Positions 42,937 through 57,900 of a stretch of 64,000 nucleotides of DNA are shown piece by piece (the stretch's first letter is position 1; the number at the start of each line of letters is the position of its first letter). The notes beneath the pieces were generated by a model. That model did no database searches, was not told the DNA's origin, and was given only the letters and a program-made list of their open reading frames with translations. The stretch comes from CAYSPT01 sp964432985 (GTDB lineage: Bacteria > Muiribacteriota > CAYSPT01). Made by a program: the position numbers and the translations under genes. The stretch lies in the NCBI GenBank assembly GCA_964432985.1, contig CAYSPT010000022.1, forward strand, positions 15,047 to 79,046, given 5' to 3'.

Positions 42937-45900
42937 CCCGGGGCCGGCGGCCAGGGCCGAACCGGGCACATTTTCGCCTCCCGAACCGGCCTCCCCGGCG
43001 GTGACGGATACAGGTACGGGCAGGCTCCGGTCGTTGCTGTCGTCCACGTACAGCTCGAAAGAGTAGGTGCCGGTATATTCCGGGACATACGAAGGTGCGA
43101 AGTGGTACGGATCGTCCAGCACCACCAGGGGGCCGCCGGTCTGCACCCACTGGTAGACGATGCTGTCGGCATTATCGCCGTCATAGCTATCCACACCGTT
43201 GAGCACCACCCGGTTGCCCACCGAGGTGACTATCGTGTCCTTGCGGACACGCGCCACCGGTACGGTGTTTTCATCGCTGTTGACCACGATGAATACCTGA
43301 TCGGGGACGCTCTCCATAACACCGTCGAAGGTGACCAGCTCGAATCCGTACACCCGGGTGACCTCCGGGGTGAAGGAAGGGCTCACCGCTTCGGAGTCGG
43401 AGAGTACCACCGTGGGCCCCAGTATCTGGCTCCAGGTGTAGCTGACGGCCCCTTCGGCATCGCCGCTTCCGGTGCCGTCCAGGGTGACCTCCACACCGGT
43501 CCGGGCCTCCACCTGGTCCGCTCCCGCGTCGGCCCAGGGCGGCGTGCTGGCTCCGGTCACCGTCACGGTGGTCTCGGCGCTGCGGCCGGTAATGCCGCCC
43601 AGGGACACTTCCAGGCGGAACCGGTACACCCCTTCTTCCACCGGGTACACGGTGGTGACCGGGGACGTGTCGTCGCTGAAGGTTGTGCGGGTGCCCCGCA
43701 GCTGAATCCATTGTGAGGTTACCGCCGCCGGGTCGTCCACCCCCAGTACGGTGCCCTGCAGTTCCACGCCTTCACCCACCCGGCTCACCAGGTTCTGCGG
43801 AATCGCCGCCACCGGGAATTGGACACTCTGGTTTGTGACGTACACTTCCACCGTGTCCTCCAGAGAATCGGTTGAACCGTCGTTGACCACCAGCTCGAAA
43901 CCATAGGTGCCTGCCTCATCAGGTACGAAGGTGGGCTGGCCGGCAGTCTCATCTGAGATCTCCACCGTCAGGCCGGAGACCTGGCTCCACCGGTAGGAAA
44001 GCGGGCTCCCGTCCGGATCACGGCTCTCGTGTCCGTCCAGGGTGACCGTCTGCCCGGTCAAGCGCTGCATGTCCAGGCCGGCATTAGCTGCCGGGACGCT
44101 GTTTACTCCGGGGATATTAATGATGATGACCACCGTGGCCGTGTCGATGAGCGCACCGGAGTCCGTCACCGTCAAGCCGAAACGGTACACCCCGGCGTCC
44201 AGCACCGACGAGTCAAAGGATGCCATGGGTGATGACAGGTTGTCCTGGACCAGGGTGACGGATGATGTCCCCGCCAGCTGACTCCACTCGTAACTGACGA
44301 TATCGGAACCGCCGTCATAGCTGTTGGCGTCAGAGGAAGCGTAAGCTTTCAACTGCACGTCCAGGTCGGGATCGAAATCTCCGTGGATCGACCGCGGCCG
44401 TCCGGCGGCGGCGGTTGGAGCCACGTTCAGGACGGTCACCGTCACCGTGTCCTGATCGGTAGCTCCCAGGGTATCCTGTGTGGTGGTGGTGAACTGGTAG
44501 GTCCCCGGTGCGCGGCCGATAAAAACGGCCTGTCCGTCTTCCCTTTCGGTAATTTCCACCGACACCCCGCCGGTTTGCACCCATGCAAAGGTAAGATGAT
44601 GACCATCCGGATCGGTGCTGAGTGATCCGTCCAGGGTCACCAGGGTGGGTGGAACCTCCTGGCTCGCCCCGGCCTCGGCATCCGGGCTGTTGTTGTTTGG
44701 TGAGGCGAAATTGTCGATTTCCTTGTCTTCGTCATCCTTGATGGTTCCTCCCTGGCCGTCGGTCAGGTAACCGTAGAACGGATCGTTGTCCGTTCCGGTT
44801 TCATTGTCCAGGGTGATAATGACCCGGTTGCCGTCAATGGTAACGTTATTGTCGTCCAGGTTGGCCAGCAGATCGGTGGTCCCGTCGGCGTCGAGAAGGA
44901 CCCAGTCGTTGATGTCTTCTTCCCCCGGTTTCAGTTCTTCGTCGAAGGTAAAGACGGCCCGGTCGAAGTACCCGTTTTCGTCCTCGTCCAGGATTTCAGC
45001 CGTCACCAGCTCCGGAGGACCGGTGTCGATGAACGAAGCGGTGATGGTGTGGGGTGCGTCCACAGCGTAGAAGGTGTGGCTGGGGATAGCCCCCAGCGAG
45101 ACGCTGTCAACCTCAACATCTAGCAGGACGTATCCGGGATCCGCCGCGATGGTAAACGCGATGTCCGTCCCCTCGGTAACCACTACCTCGCCGCGCGGGG
45201 TAATGGTTCCCCCCTCCCCGGCGGTGGCGGTGATGGTCTGGTCGTCATCCTCGATGGTGTAGCGGTACGTGGCGGTGGGTGAGGCGCCGGCGTTGGTGTG
45301 GCCGGTCAGGGAAATCACCACCGTCTCGTTTTCTTCGTCCACGGCATCGTCCACCACCGTCAGAAGAATGGTTTCCATGGTCGTCCCCTGGGTGAAGGTC
45401 AGGGTGCCCGGCTCCAAGAGATAATCCGTTCCTCCTCCTGTGGCAGTACCGTCCACCACGGCGTAGTCAACGGTGACCGTCTGCCCCGAGGGGGCGCTCA
45501 GGGTAACCTCCAGGGAGATCCCGGTAACGCTTTCGGAGCCTTCAACGACGGTCAGGGCGGTGTCCGTCAGCATACGCAGCTGCAGGACCGGGGCCAGGTC
45601 CGAATCGGTGTTCTCTTTTGAGGCCAGGCTGGTGAAATCTTCGGTGGCCTCGGGCGAGAGGAGCAGGGACAGGCTGCCGTCAACTATGTCGGCAGCATAA
45701 TCCCAGCTGTGATCTAGAGCGAACTCCACCCATTGCCCGGCCAGGTTGGTCCAGTCTCCCGGCGGACTGATGTAGCCGGCCGCTGCCGGTGCCGTATCCC
45801 AGGTTATAGTGGTCTCGTCCCAGCTGTCGTCGTCCACCCGTTTGACCGCCGGCGAGGCGGTGGACAGGTCCATGTAGACGCGCAGTGCCGCCGAAAGGAT

Positions 45901-48900
45901 GGTGGTCTCGGAGGTGATCCCGCTGAGATCGAATTTGAGATAGGTGTGCCGGTCCAGGTCGTCGTCGAGACTGAGTGAAGCGTGCAGCCATTCATCGGTG
46001 CCGCTGCCCTCGTTGTTCCCCGCCACCGGCTGGTACCCCACCCAGGCGTCGTGGCCGGCCTGCAGGCGTGATAGGTCCACGAATCCCAGGGTGGGTGTGG
46101 CATCGTCGTCTTCGATGGTGTAGGTGTATTCGATGATTTCCCCGGTGATACAGTTGACCGGGTTGGAAAGGGTTACGATCAGGGTTTCGTCGATCTCGTC
46201 CAGCAGGTCATCGGTTACCGCCATGGTGATGGAGGAGGCGGTGGAACCGATGGGGAAGGATAGCGTCCCGGCCGCCAGGGTGTAGTCGTCTCCTTCTCCC
46301 GCAGCCGTCCCGCCGGTGACCGCGTAGTCGATGGACACGTTCAGCCCCGAAGGATTGGACATGGCCACCGCCGCTTCGACCACGGTGGTTGATTCGCCGC
46401 CCGCTTCCGCGGCGGCGACGAACGCCACGCTGGGAGTAGCGTCGTCGTCGATGATGGTGTAGGTGTGCTCCACGCTGGCTCCCAGCAGTGTGTTCACCGG
46501 GTTTTCCAGGGTGACGACGATGGTATCGTCGTGTTCCTGGTACTCGTCGCCGGTAACGGGGACCTGCAGGATTTCCAGAGTGGACCCGGCNNNNNNNNNN
46601 NNNNNNNNNNNNNNNNNNNNNNNNNNNNNNNNNNNNNNNNNNNNNNNNNNNNNNNNNNNNNNNNNNNNNNNNNNNNNNNNNNNNNNNNNNGCCTGGATGG
46701 TCATGGTCCCCGCGGCCAGGGTGTGATCGATACCGTTGCCGGTGGCGGTGCCGGCCACCGTGTACTGGACCGTCACGTCCCGGCCGGAGATCGGTGACAA
46801 TGTCAGGTTGAGCGGCGCCGGCGTGCTGGCTTCGTCTCCGTTGGAAAGCCGCGTTTCAAAGGCGATGGCCGGTTTCTCATCGTTGTCCGTGATAGTGTAA
46901 GTGAATTCATCCGTAATCCCGATAACCGCGAACTCGGGAGCGGTCAGCGTCAGCACGACGGTCTCGTCTTCTTCGTCCAGCCCGTCGTCGGTCACTTCGA
47001 TGGGTATGGTTACCATGGTCTGCCCTGGGTCGAACACGGCGGTTCCGCCTTCGAGGTAATAGTCGGCTGCTCCCGGGGTGGCCGTTCCGCCCACGGTGTA
47101 GTCCACGGAGGCGGTGCGGCCCGATGGCGCCGAAAGCTCTATGGTCAGGGTGGCCGGTGTTATCGACTCCGGGCCGCCGGCCGTACCGGTGGAGAAAAAC
47201 ACCTCCGGCGGGTCATCGTTGTCGGCGATGGTGCAAGTGTGCTCCACCGTGGTCCCGTAGACGGCATTATCCGGGTTGACAAGGCTGACCACCACCGTCT
47301 CATCTCCCTCATCCGTGGTGTCGTCCTCCGCCTCGATGACAATGGTCTCCACCGTGGTTCCCGCCGTTATCGCAATCGTTCCGTTGGAGAGATGGTGGTC
47401 GATCCCGCCGGCGGTGGCGGTGCCTCCCACGGTGTAATCCGCGGTGACATCCAGCCCTGAAGCAGTGGAGAGGACCGCCTGCAAGGCAACGTTTCCCCCG
47501 TCCTCCTGGAGGGATGAGGCGGCCCGGGCGAAGGATAACGCAGGCGGCGGGTCATTGTCACGGATGGTAACTACGTGCCGGTCGGTGGAGCCGATGACGA
47601 CTTCTCCGGGGATGATGACGTTGCCGGGGTTGGTCAATGCCAGGCGGATGGTCTCGTCCTCTTCATAAAGCGTGTCGTCAACCACCGTGGTGGTGATGTG
47701 TGTGGTGAGGTCGCCGGGTTCGAAGCTGATGATTCCGTTGACCAGGTCGTGATCTATCCCCTCTCCGGCGGCGGTCCCCGTCATGATGTAATCGGCTGTT
47801 ATGGTCAAGCCTGAGGCGGTGGAAAGGGACACGGCCAGGGACACCATGCCCACCGATTCGTCAACGGTGGATTCCGCCCTGGCAAACGACATCAACGGCG
47901 GATCGTCGACGTCTATGATGGTATATGTTAACTCGGTGGTGGTACCCAGGGCGGCGTTGACAGGGTCGGCCAGGGTAATGATCACCGTCTCGTCCTCTTC
48001 ATCCAGCCCGTCGCTCATCACGTCGAAGGGGATGTTCCGCGAGGTTTGCCCCGGGCTGAAGGTGAGCTGCCCGGGGGTGAGGGAGTGGTCGATGTCCCCT
48101 CCGGAAGCGGTACCGGAATACGAGTACTCCACCGTCACCGTGCGGCCCGACACCGTGGAGAGCTCCACCGCCGGCGAAACGGGTGAGGCCGACTCTTCGT
48201 CGCTGCGGGCGGCGTAGACGAACGCCACCGCCGGCAATGCATCGTTGTCGGTGATGGTGTGTGTCCGGGTGCTGACGGCGCCCAGGGTGGCATTGTGGAA
48301 GTTGGCCAGGGTGACCAGGACGGTCTCGTCGTCCTCGTCCAGGTTGTCGTCGGTCAGGGTGACGACGATTGACTGCGTGGTTTCACCCGCGTCGATGACG
48401 ATGGAGCCGTTGGGCAGGGTGAAATCAACTCCACCGCCTACGGCGCTGCCTCCCACGGTATAGTCCACGGTAACCGGCAGCCCCGAGGGAGCCGAAAGAA
48501 CGACCGCCAGGGCGGCCGTGCCGGCATTTTCACCGCTTTGGGAGGTGCCGGTGTCGAATGAGACCGCCGGCGGTTCGTCGTCGTCACTGATGGTCAGAGT
48601 GTGGGTGACGTTGGGATCGAAGGTGGCGTTGACGGGACTGTCCAGGGTGACCAGGACGGTCTCGCTGATTTCATCCAGTTCGTCGTTGGTCAGGGTGACG
48701 CCGATCTCCCTGGATGTTTCTCCCGGGTTGAACGTCAACGTGCCCGGCGTCAGCAGGTAGTCGGTGCCGGCTCCCGTAGCCGTCCCGCCGGTAACGGAGT
48801 AGCCCACGGTGGAGGTTAGCGCCGACGGTGCGGACAGCTGCACGGTGAGGGTGGCCGTCCCGCCGGTTTCCTCGCTGGTGGAGATGAGCTCGGCGAAGGC

Positions 48901-51900
48901 CACCGACGGCGCCAGGTCATTGTCCCTGATGGTATAGGTGTAGGCCGGGTGCGCACCTGAGGAGGCATTCTCCGGATTCTCCAGGGTGAGCGTTACCGTT
49001 TCGTCCACTTCGTCCAGGGCGTCCTCAGACACCCTGAGCTCGATGTTCTTCAATGTCTGCCCCGGCACGAAGGTCAGCGTCCCCGACGGGAGAACGTAAT
49101 CGGTCCCAGATCCGGTGGCGGTGCTGGAGACAGCGTAGTCCACGGTGACGGTCTTGCCCGAAACGGCTGAAAGCTCCACCGGGATGGTCACCGAGTCCAC
49201 CGCCTCGTCACCGTCGGCAGCGGGTGCCTGGAACGACACCGAGGGCTGCTCGTCGTTATCCAGGATGCTGAAGGTGTGTACGGCAATGTCTGCAACAGCG
49301 TGCTGCAGGTCTCCCAGGGTAATAATGACCGTTTCATCGTGCTCGTCCAGCACGTCTTCCTCCACGGTGATGCCGATGGTCTCGGTGGTTATTCCCGCCG
49401 GCAGGGTGATGGTGCCGTCCACCAGATCGAAATCGATCCCTCCCGGCCTGGCGGTCCCGGTCACCGTGTAGGGCGCCGTCACCGTCCAGCCGGAAACCGC
49501 CGAAAGCTGCAGGGTGACGGTGACGGGCTCCGAGGACTCGTCGGCGCTTGAATCAGCAGCCGTGAACGACAGGGTGACCGGATCGTCGTCGTCCTGAATG
49601 GTCAGGGTGTGCTCCTCGTAGGCGCCCATACTGCAGTATTCCGGATTGGCCAGGGTCAGCTGGATGGTCTCGTCCGGCTCGTCCAGGGCGTCCGCCTCCA
49701 CGGTGATACCGATGGTTTCGGTGGTAATACCGGCGGCAAAGGTCAGGGTGCCCGCTGCGAGCTCGTAATCCACACCGTCTCCCGAAGCGCTGCCACCGGT
49801 CACGGAGTAATCAATGGTGATATCCCGGCCGGACATGGCCGACAGTGAAACCGGTACCGGGGCCGGTGACACCGATTCAAGGCTGATGGAGGCCTCTCCC
49901 TCGAAGGATAGCCGTGGCGGGGTGTCCTCGTCCTGGATGGTGAAGGTGTGCTCCACCGTGGCTCCCAGGGTGGCGTTCTGTGGCGAATCCAGGGTGACCT
50001 GTAGTGTTTCGTCGAATTCGTCAAGTGGATCGTCGACGATATCGACGAAGATTGATTTTACCGTCTCACCGGTGTAGAAGGTCAGGGTGCCGTTCTGAAG
50101 CAGATAATCGATCCCGTCTCCACCGGCGGTCCCTCCGGTGACCGAGTAGTCCACCGACAGCTCCCGTCCCGAGGGCGCGTCGAGCTCCACGTCCAGGGAG
50201 GCCGGAGTCCGGGATTCGGCGTCGGCGAACGACGCGGCGCTGAAGGCGATGTGGGGCGGGTCGTCGTTGTCTTCAAGGGTAAGGGTGTGCACCAGGACGG
50301 TTCCCTGTCCGGCATTGACCGGGTTGCTCAGCTCGATGACCAGCGTTTCCGGGTCCTCGTCCAGGGCATCGTCCGTAACGGCCACGTCGATGGTCTCCAC
50401 CGTCTGGCCTGCAGCCAGTGTCAGGGTGCCCGAATCCAGGGTGAAGTCTTCTCCGCCACCCCCGGCGGTGCCCCCGGTTATCTCGAAGTCGATGACGGCG
50501 GCCTTTCCGGAGACGCTTGAAATAATCACCGGGACGGCCACCACGCCGTCTGCCTCGGCGCCGGTGGAGGCTGCCTCGGCGAACGAAAGCGCCGCCGGCA
50601 GGTCATTGTCCTGGATGGTGTACGTGTGGGCGGTCGTCGGTCCCATGACGGCGTTCTGCGGGTTGCTGAAGGCTACCGTCACGGTTTCGTCCGGTTCATC
50701 CATGAGATCGTCTGTCACCGTGATCTCGATGGTCTCCACGGTGGCGCCGGGACCGATGGACAGGGTACCCGCCGCAAGCTCGTAATCCGTCCCTCCGCCG
50801 GCCGTGCCGCCGCTGACCGCGTAGTCTACCGAGGCGGTCAGGCCGGACACCGCCGAAAGCTGCACCGTGAGCGGTACCGATTCCGCCGACTCGTCTCCGC
50901 TTGATGCCGACTCGGCAAACACGATCACCGGCGGGATGTCGTTGTCTTCAATGGTGTAGGTGTGCACCGTGGTGCCGGTGCCGGCATTGACGGCATTATC
51001 CAGGGTGACGATGACCGTTTCGTTGTTTTCGTCCAATGCGTCGTCCTCCACGGTCGCGCCGATGATCTTTGCCGTCTCGCCGGGCGCAAAGGTCAGGGTG
51101 CCCCCGGAAAGAACGTAATCGATCCCGTCTCCCGCGGCCGTACCGCCGGAGACCTGGTAATCCACGGTTACCGTGCGGCCCGATTCCAGCGACAGTCCGA
51201 CATTCAGTTCCGCCGGTGAGACGGATTCGGTGCCGCTGGAGCTTCCCGTGGTGAAGGCCACCGTGGGCGGGTCGTCATTGTCCTGGATGGTGTACGTGTA
51301 CTCAACGGTGGTTCCTATAGTGGCGTTGACCGCGCCGCTGAGGGCCAGCTGGAACGTCTCGTCAGTTTCGTCTATGGCGTCGTCCGCCACCGTTACGGAG
51401 ATTTCTTCTTCGGTGTCGCCGGGAGCGAAGGTCAGGGTCCCGCTTTGCAGGGTGTAGTCGGTACCTCCCTGGATGGCGGTGCCGCCGGTCATGGTGTAAT
51501 CCACCGTAATGTTCTTGCTCGATTCCAGCGAAAGCTGCACCGTCACTTCCACCGGGCTGGCGTCCTCGGAACCGCTGGCCGTCTCCGTTGAGAACGCCAC
51601 CAGCGGCGGGTCGTCGTCGTCCTGGATGGTGACGGTGTGTACGGTGCCGGCCCCCAGGATGCCCTGTGACGGGTTTGTCAGGGTGAGACGGACAGTCTCA
51701 TCCACTTCGTCCACGGGATCGTTCGTCAGCGTTACCGGTATCTCGTGTGATGTCTCCCCGGCCTCGAATGTCAGGGTACCCGCAGCCAGGGTGTAATCCT
51801 CGCCGCTGCCTGTGGCGGTGCCGCCGCTGACAGCGTAGTCCACGGTCACGGTCAGCGCGGAAGCCAGCGAGAGGGAGACCGCCGCCGGCGCCGTACCTGC

Positions 51901-54900
51901 GTTCTCCGATACCTGGGAGGTGGCGGTGTCGAAAGCCACGAAGGGCGGATCGTCGTTGTCCTGTATGGTGTAGGTGTGCTCCAGCGTCGCGCCGGGGGTG
52001 GCATTGACCGGGTTGGCCAGGGTAATGGTGACCGTCTCGTTATTTTCGTCGGTGGGATCGTCGGTGACGGTGAAATCTATTCCCTTTATCGTCTCGCCGG
52101 GAGCGAAGGTCAGGGTGCCCGCCGTAAGCCCGTAGTCCTGGCCGCCGCCCGTCGCCGTACCGCCGGTGACCGAGTACTGGAGGGTTATCGTCAGTCCGGA
52201 TTCCTCTGAGAGGGACACCTGCGGGGACACCGGGGAAACCGATTCGGTTCCACCGGCGGTCCCGGCGTCGAAGGCCACCGTGGGCGGGTCGTCGTTGTCT
52301 TCAATAGTGTAAGTATGGGTGACTGTACCTCCGAGGGTGGAGTTCACCGCGCCACTGAGGGTAACCTGTACCGTCTCGTCCAGCTCGTCTATAGGATCGT
52401 CGCTCACCGTGAGTGAGATATCGTGGGTGGTCTCCCCGGGATCGAAGGTCAGGGTCCCGCTGGCCAGCAGGTAATCGGTCCCGCCCCCTGAAGCCGTACC
52501 GCCGGTCACCGTGTAATCCACGGTGGCTGTCTTGCTGGACTCCAGCGACAGGGACACCGCGATGTCTACCGGCGAATCCGACTCGGTGCCGCTGTCCGCC
52601 GCGGCGTCGAAGGCTACCAGCGGCGGATCATCGTTGTCTTCGATGGTGCAGGTGTGGATGGTGGTGGCGCCCAGGGTTCCCAGGACGGGGTCGCTCAGGG
52701 TGACTATGACCGTCTCGTCCACCTCGTCTACGGGATCGTCCACCACGGCTACCTGAATATTATGGGTTGTCTCCCCCGGTTCGAAAGTCAGGATTCCCGC
52801 GGCCAGGGTGTAATCGGCCCCGTTACCGGTGGCGGTGCCTCCGGTCACGGCGTAATCCACTTCGACCGTGAGTTCCGAGACCAGGGCCAGGGACACCGGC
52901 AGCAAAGCGGGATTCACCGATTCGTCGTTGGAAGAAGCGGCGGCCTCAAAGGCCACCGTCGGTGGAAGATCGTTATCCTCTATGGTGTAAGTGTGCTCCA
53001 CCGTGGTGCCCAGCGTGCACCCGGAAGCGTTACTGATTGTGACAAGCACGGTCTGGTCGGTCTCGTCGGTGGGATCGTCGGTTATCGCCAGAGAGATGTT
53101 TTTGGTGGTCTCGCCGGCGGTGAAGGTCAATGTCCCCGAGGCCAGGGTGTAATCGGCGCCGGACCCGGAAGCGGTGCCGCCGGTGACGTCGTACTGTACC
53201 GTGGCAGTCAGTCCGGATTCCACCCCCAGTGACACCGGCAGGTTAACCGGAGACACTGATTCGGCTCCGCTGGTAGCCGCCTCGTCAAAGGCCACGGCGG
53301 GCGGGTCATCATTATCCTCAATGGTGTACGTGTGGGTGACCGTACCTCCGAGGGTGGCGTTCAGCGGATCGGTGAGCGTTATCATGAGGGTCTCATCGTT
53401 CTCGTCGATGACGTCGTTGGTTACGGCAACCGTTATGTTGTGGGTAGTTTCACCGGGGGCATAGGTCAGGGTCCCGGAAGCCAGGGTATAGTCTGTTCCA
53501 CCTTCGATGGCCGTCCCGCCGGTCATGATGTAATCCACGGTAATGGTCTTGCTGGACTCCAGTGACAGCGAGACCGCCATGGCCACCGGCGTGGCGGACT
53601 CATCCCCGCTGGCCGCTGCTTCGTCGAAAGCCACGGTGGGCGGGTCGTCATTGTCCTCTATGGTGTAGGTATGGGTGGTGACCGCTCCCAGGACGACGTC
53701 CACCGGGCTGCTCAGGGTGACTGTGATCGTCTCGTCCACCTCGTCGATGATGTCGTCCGTTACCGCAACAGAGATGTCCAGTGAAGTGGTGCCGGCAGTG
53801 AAGGTCAGGGTTCCCGTCGCCAGGGTGAAATCATCCCCGTTACCGGCAGCCGTGCCGCCGGTGACGGTATAGTCCACGGTCAGGTCGCGGCCCGAGACCG
53901 CCGAGAGCGACACCGGCAGCATAACCGGCGTGGCTGATTCTTCTCCACTGGAGAAGGCTTCGTTGAAGGCCACGGCCGGTTCCGGATCGTTGTCCTGGAT
54001 GGTGAACGTGTGCTCCACCGTGGCGCCCAGGGTAGCGTATGCCGGGGATGACAGAGTTACCTCAACCGTTTCCCCGTTTTCATCAAGCACGTCGTCCTCA
54101 ACCGACAGGGAGATCGTCCGCGCCGTCTCCCCGGCGGAGAAGGTAAGCCGGCCCGAAGGCAGGGTGTAGTCAGTTCCGCTGCCGGCGGCGGTGCCGCCGG
54201 TGACGGCATAATCCACCGTCAGGTCGCGACCGGAAACCGGCGATAGCACCACGGTGAACAGCACCGGATCCACCGACTCGTCGCTGGCGGAAGCGACGGC
54301 CTGGAAGAACGTTTCGGGTACCTCGTCGTTGTCCTGGATGGTGTAGGTGTGCTCCACCGTTGCGCCCAGGATGATATTGACCGGGTTGCTGATGGTGACC
54401 TGCACCGTCTCGTCGTGCTCGTCCAGGGCGTCGTCCACCACCGGTATGGAGATGCTCTCGGTGTCGTCTCCCGCGGTGAAGGTCAGGGTGCCCGAAGCCA
54501 GGGTGTAGTCCTCTCCGCCGCCGGCGGCGGTGCCCCCGGTCACGGCGTAGTCCACCGTGGCTGTTTTACCGGATACGGCGGACAGGTCCACCGCCGGTTC
54601 TACCGGTGACGACGATTCGTCACCGCTGTCCGCGGCGGCGCGGAAGACCACCACGGGCGGATCATCGTTATCTTCTATTGTGTAGGTGTGGGCCGTAGTA
54701 GCGCCCAGGGTGGCGTCCACCGGGCCGCTCAGGGTGACGGTCACCGTCTCGTCGGGTTCGTCCAGTGAGTCGTCGGCCACGGCCATGGAAATGTCGTGAG
54801 TGGTCTCGCCGGGATCGAAGGTCAGGGTGTCCGCGGCCAGGGTGTAGTCGGTCCCGTTACCGGTGGCTGAGCCGCCGGTCACGGCATAATCCACGGTGAT

Positions 54901-57900
54901 CGTTTTGCCCGACGGCGCGTCCAGAGACACCACCGCCAGGACCGGCGTGGCTGACTCTGCGCCGCTTGATGAGGTGGCATCGAAGGCCACGGCGGGCGCC
55001 TCATCGTTGTCCTGGATGGTGTAGGTGTGCTCAACCGTGGCGCCCAGGGAGAGATCCACGGGATCGCTGATGGTGACCTGAACCGTCTCGTCAGGTTCGT
55101 CCAGGGCATCGTCATTTATGTTGATGGAGATTACTTTTGCGGTTTCCCCCACTCCCCAGGTCAATGTGCCTGCGTCCAGGGTATAGTCGGTACCGCCACC
55201 GGCGGCTGTGCCGCCGGAGACCACATAGTCCACCGTTGTAGTCTTGCCCGATTCGGCGGAGAGCTGGACTGCCAGCTGAACCAGGCCGGCGGCCTCGTCG
55301 CCGCCGGTGGCGGCGGAAGCGAAGGTAACCGACGGCGGATTGTCGTTATCCTCTATGGTGTAGGTGTGCTGCGCCGGGGTACCGACGTTGGCGTTGGACG
55401 GGTTGCTGATGGTTACCGTCAGTGTCTCGTCGGGCTCGTCGGTTGTGTCATCGATCACGGTCACGAAGATGTTTTCGGCATCGTCGCCGGGAGCGAAGGT
55501 CAGGGTGCCGGAAGACAGGGTGTAATCCACTCCTCCCTCCACCGCCGTGCCGCCGGTGACGGCGTAATCCACGGTCACCGTCTTTCCGGACACCGCGTTT
55601 AGGGATACCGCCAGCAGCACCGGCGTGGCCGATTCGGCGCCGCTGGAACTGGAGGCGAAGAAGGCGACCTGAACCGGATCGTCGTTGTCCTGGATGGTGC
55701 GGGTGTGGGTGGTGACGCCTCCCAGGGTGGCGTTGGTCGGACCTGAAAGCGTGATCTGCAAGGCTTCGTCTGGTTCGTCCAGAGCATCGTCGGTCACGGT
55801 GAGCGAGATGTTTTTGGCGGTGTCACCGGGAGCGTAGGTCAGGGTACCGTTATCAAGGGTGTAATCGGTGCCGCCGCCGGTGGCGGTGACCTCGCTCACG
55901 GCGTAGTCAACGTAAATGGTCTTGCCTGATTCGGCGGTGAGCGTAACCGGGATGTCCACAGAGGTGACGGATTCGGCGTCCTCCGAAACCGCCGCGGCAA
56001 AGGCCACTGCTTCCGGTTCATCATTGTCCTGAATGGTATAGGTGTGGGTGGTGGCGCCCAGGGTGACGTTTGAGGGACTGCTCAGGGACACCACCATCGT
56101 CTCGTCGGGCTCGTCGAGCACGTCGTCGTTCACTGTTACGGAGATGGTTTTCGCAGTTTCCCCGGGAGCGAAGGTCAGGGTGCCGCCGGCAAGAGTGTAA
56201 TCGGTACCGCTGCCGGTGGCCGTGATGTCAGCGGCTGCGTAATTAACGGTCACGGTTTTCCCGGACTCGGCGGACAGGGATACTCCCAGCTGTACCGGTG
56301 TGGCCGCTTCGTCCCCGCTGGAAGCCGCAGCGTCGAAGGCCGCTTCGGGCGGGTCGTCGTCATCCTGGATGGTGTAGGTGTGCTCCACAGGGCCGCCGAG
56401 GGTGAGGTTGACCGGGTTGCTGAGGGTGACCTCAACCGTCTCGTCCGGCTCGTCGGTAGTGTCCCCCGTGACGGTCAGGGAGATATTTTTCGTGGTGTCG
56501 CCGGGCGCGTAGGTCAGGGTGCCGGAAGCCAGGGTGTAGTCGGCTCCCCCGGCGGTGGCCGTCCCGCCGGTCACGGCGTAATCCACGGTGACGGTCTTGC
56601 CGGATTCGGCGTCCAGATCCACTGCCAGCAGCGCCGGACTGGCAGCCTCTGCGCCCTCGGACGAAGCGGCGGCGAAGGCAGCCGAAGGCGGATCGTCATT
56701 GTCATCGATGGTGTAGGTGTGGGTGGTGACGGCGCCCAGGGTGCCGCTGCCGGGACCGCTTATGGTGACCAGCACCGTCTCCGCGGGTTCGTCCAGGGCG
56801 TCGTCGGTGACGGTGATGGAGATGTTCCTGGCCGTGTCGCCGGGCGCGTAGGTCAGGGTGCCCGAAGCCAGGGTGTAATCCGTCCCGCTCCCGGTGGCCG
56901 AACCACCGGACACGGCGTAGTCCACGGTCACCGTCTTGCCGGACGGCGCGTCGAGGGACACCGCCAGCAGCGCCGGTGTGGCCGACTCGTCCCCGTTTGA
57001 CGAAGCGGCGTCTAAGGCCACAGAGGGCGGTTCATCGTTGTCTTCTATGGTGTAGGTGTGGGCGGTGATGCCGCCTAAGGTGACGTTCGCCGGCGCGCTC
57101 AGAGTGACGGTAACCGTCTCGTCGATTTCGTCCAGGGCATCGTCGGAAACGGTGACGCTGATGTCTTTAGTGGTTTCTCCCGGGTCATAGGTCAGGGTCC
57201 CCGAGGCCAGGGTGTAATCGGTACCCGATCCGGTAGCCGAACCTCCGGTGACTGCGTAATTAACCGTTATGGTCTTACCCGATTCGGCGGACAGCTCCAC
57301 TGTCAGGAGGACCGGTGACGATGACTCGTCTCCCGACGTCGAAGGGGCGCTGAACGCGATGTCCGGCGGGTCATCGTCGTCCTGAATGGTGTACGTGTGG
57401 TCGGTGGTGGCGCCCAGGGTGGCGTTGACCGGATTGCTGACGGTCAATTGTACGGTCTCGTTGGGCTCGTCCATGGTTTCGTTCACCACCGTGAGCGTGA
57501 TGTTCTCGGCGGTATCGCCGGGAGTGAAGGTCAACGTGCCCGAAGCCAGGGTGTAGTCCACGCCTCCCTGCACGGCGCTTCCGCCGGTCATGGCGTAATC
57601 CACGGTCACCGTCTTGCCGGACGAGGCGTCCAGCGAGACTTCGATGTCAACGGTGGTGGTGGACTCGGTCCCGCTGTCGGCGGCGGCGGTGAAAGCCACG
57701 CTGGGCGGATCGTCGTCGTCATTGATGGTGTACGTGTGAGTGGTACTACCTCCCAGGGTACCGTTGCCGGGACCGCTCAGGGTGACCAGCACCGTCTCGG
57801 CGGGCTCGTCCAGGGCATCGTCCGTTATGGCAACGGAGATGTTCTGTGCCGTTTCGCCAGGGTTGTACGTCAGGGTGCCCGAGGCCAGGGTGTAGTCGGT

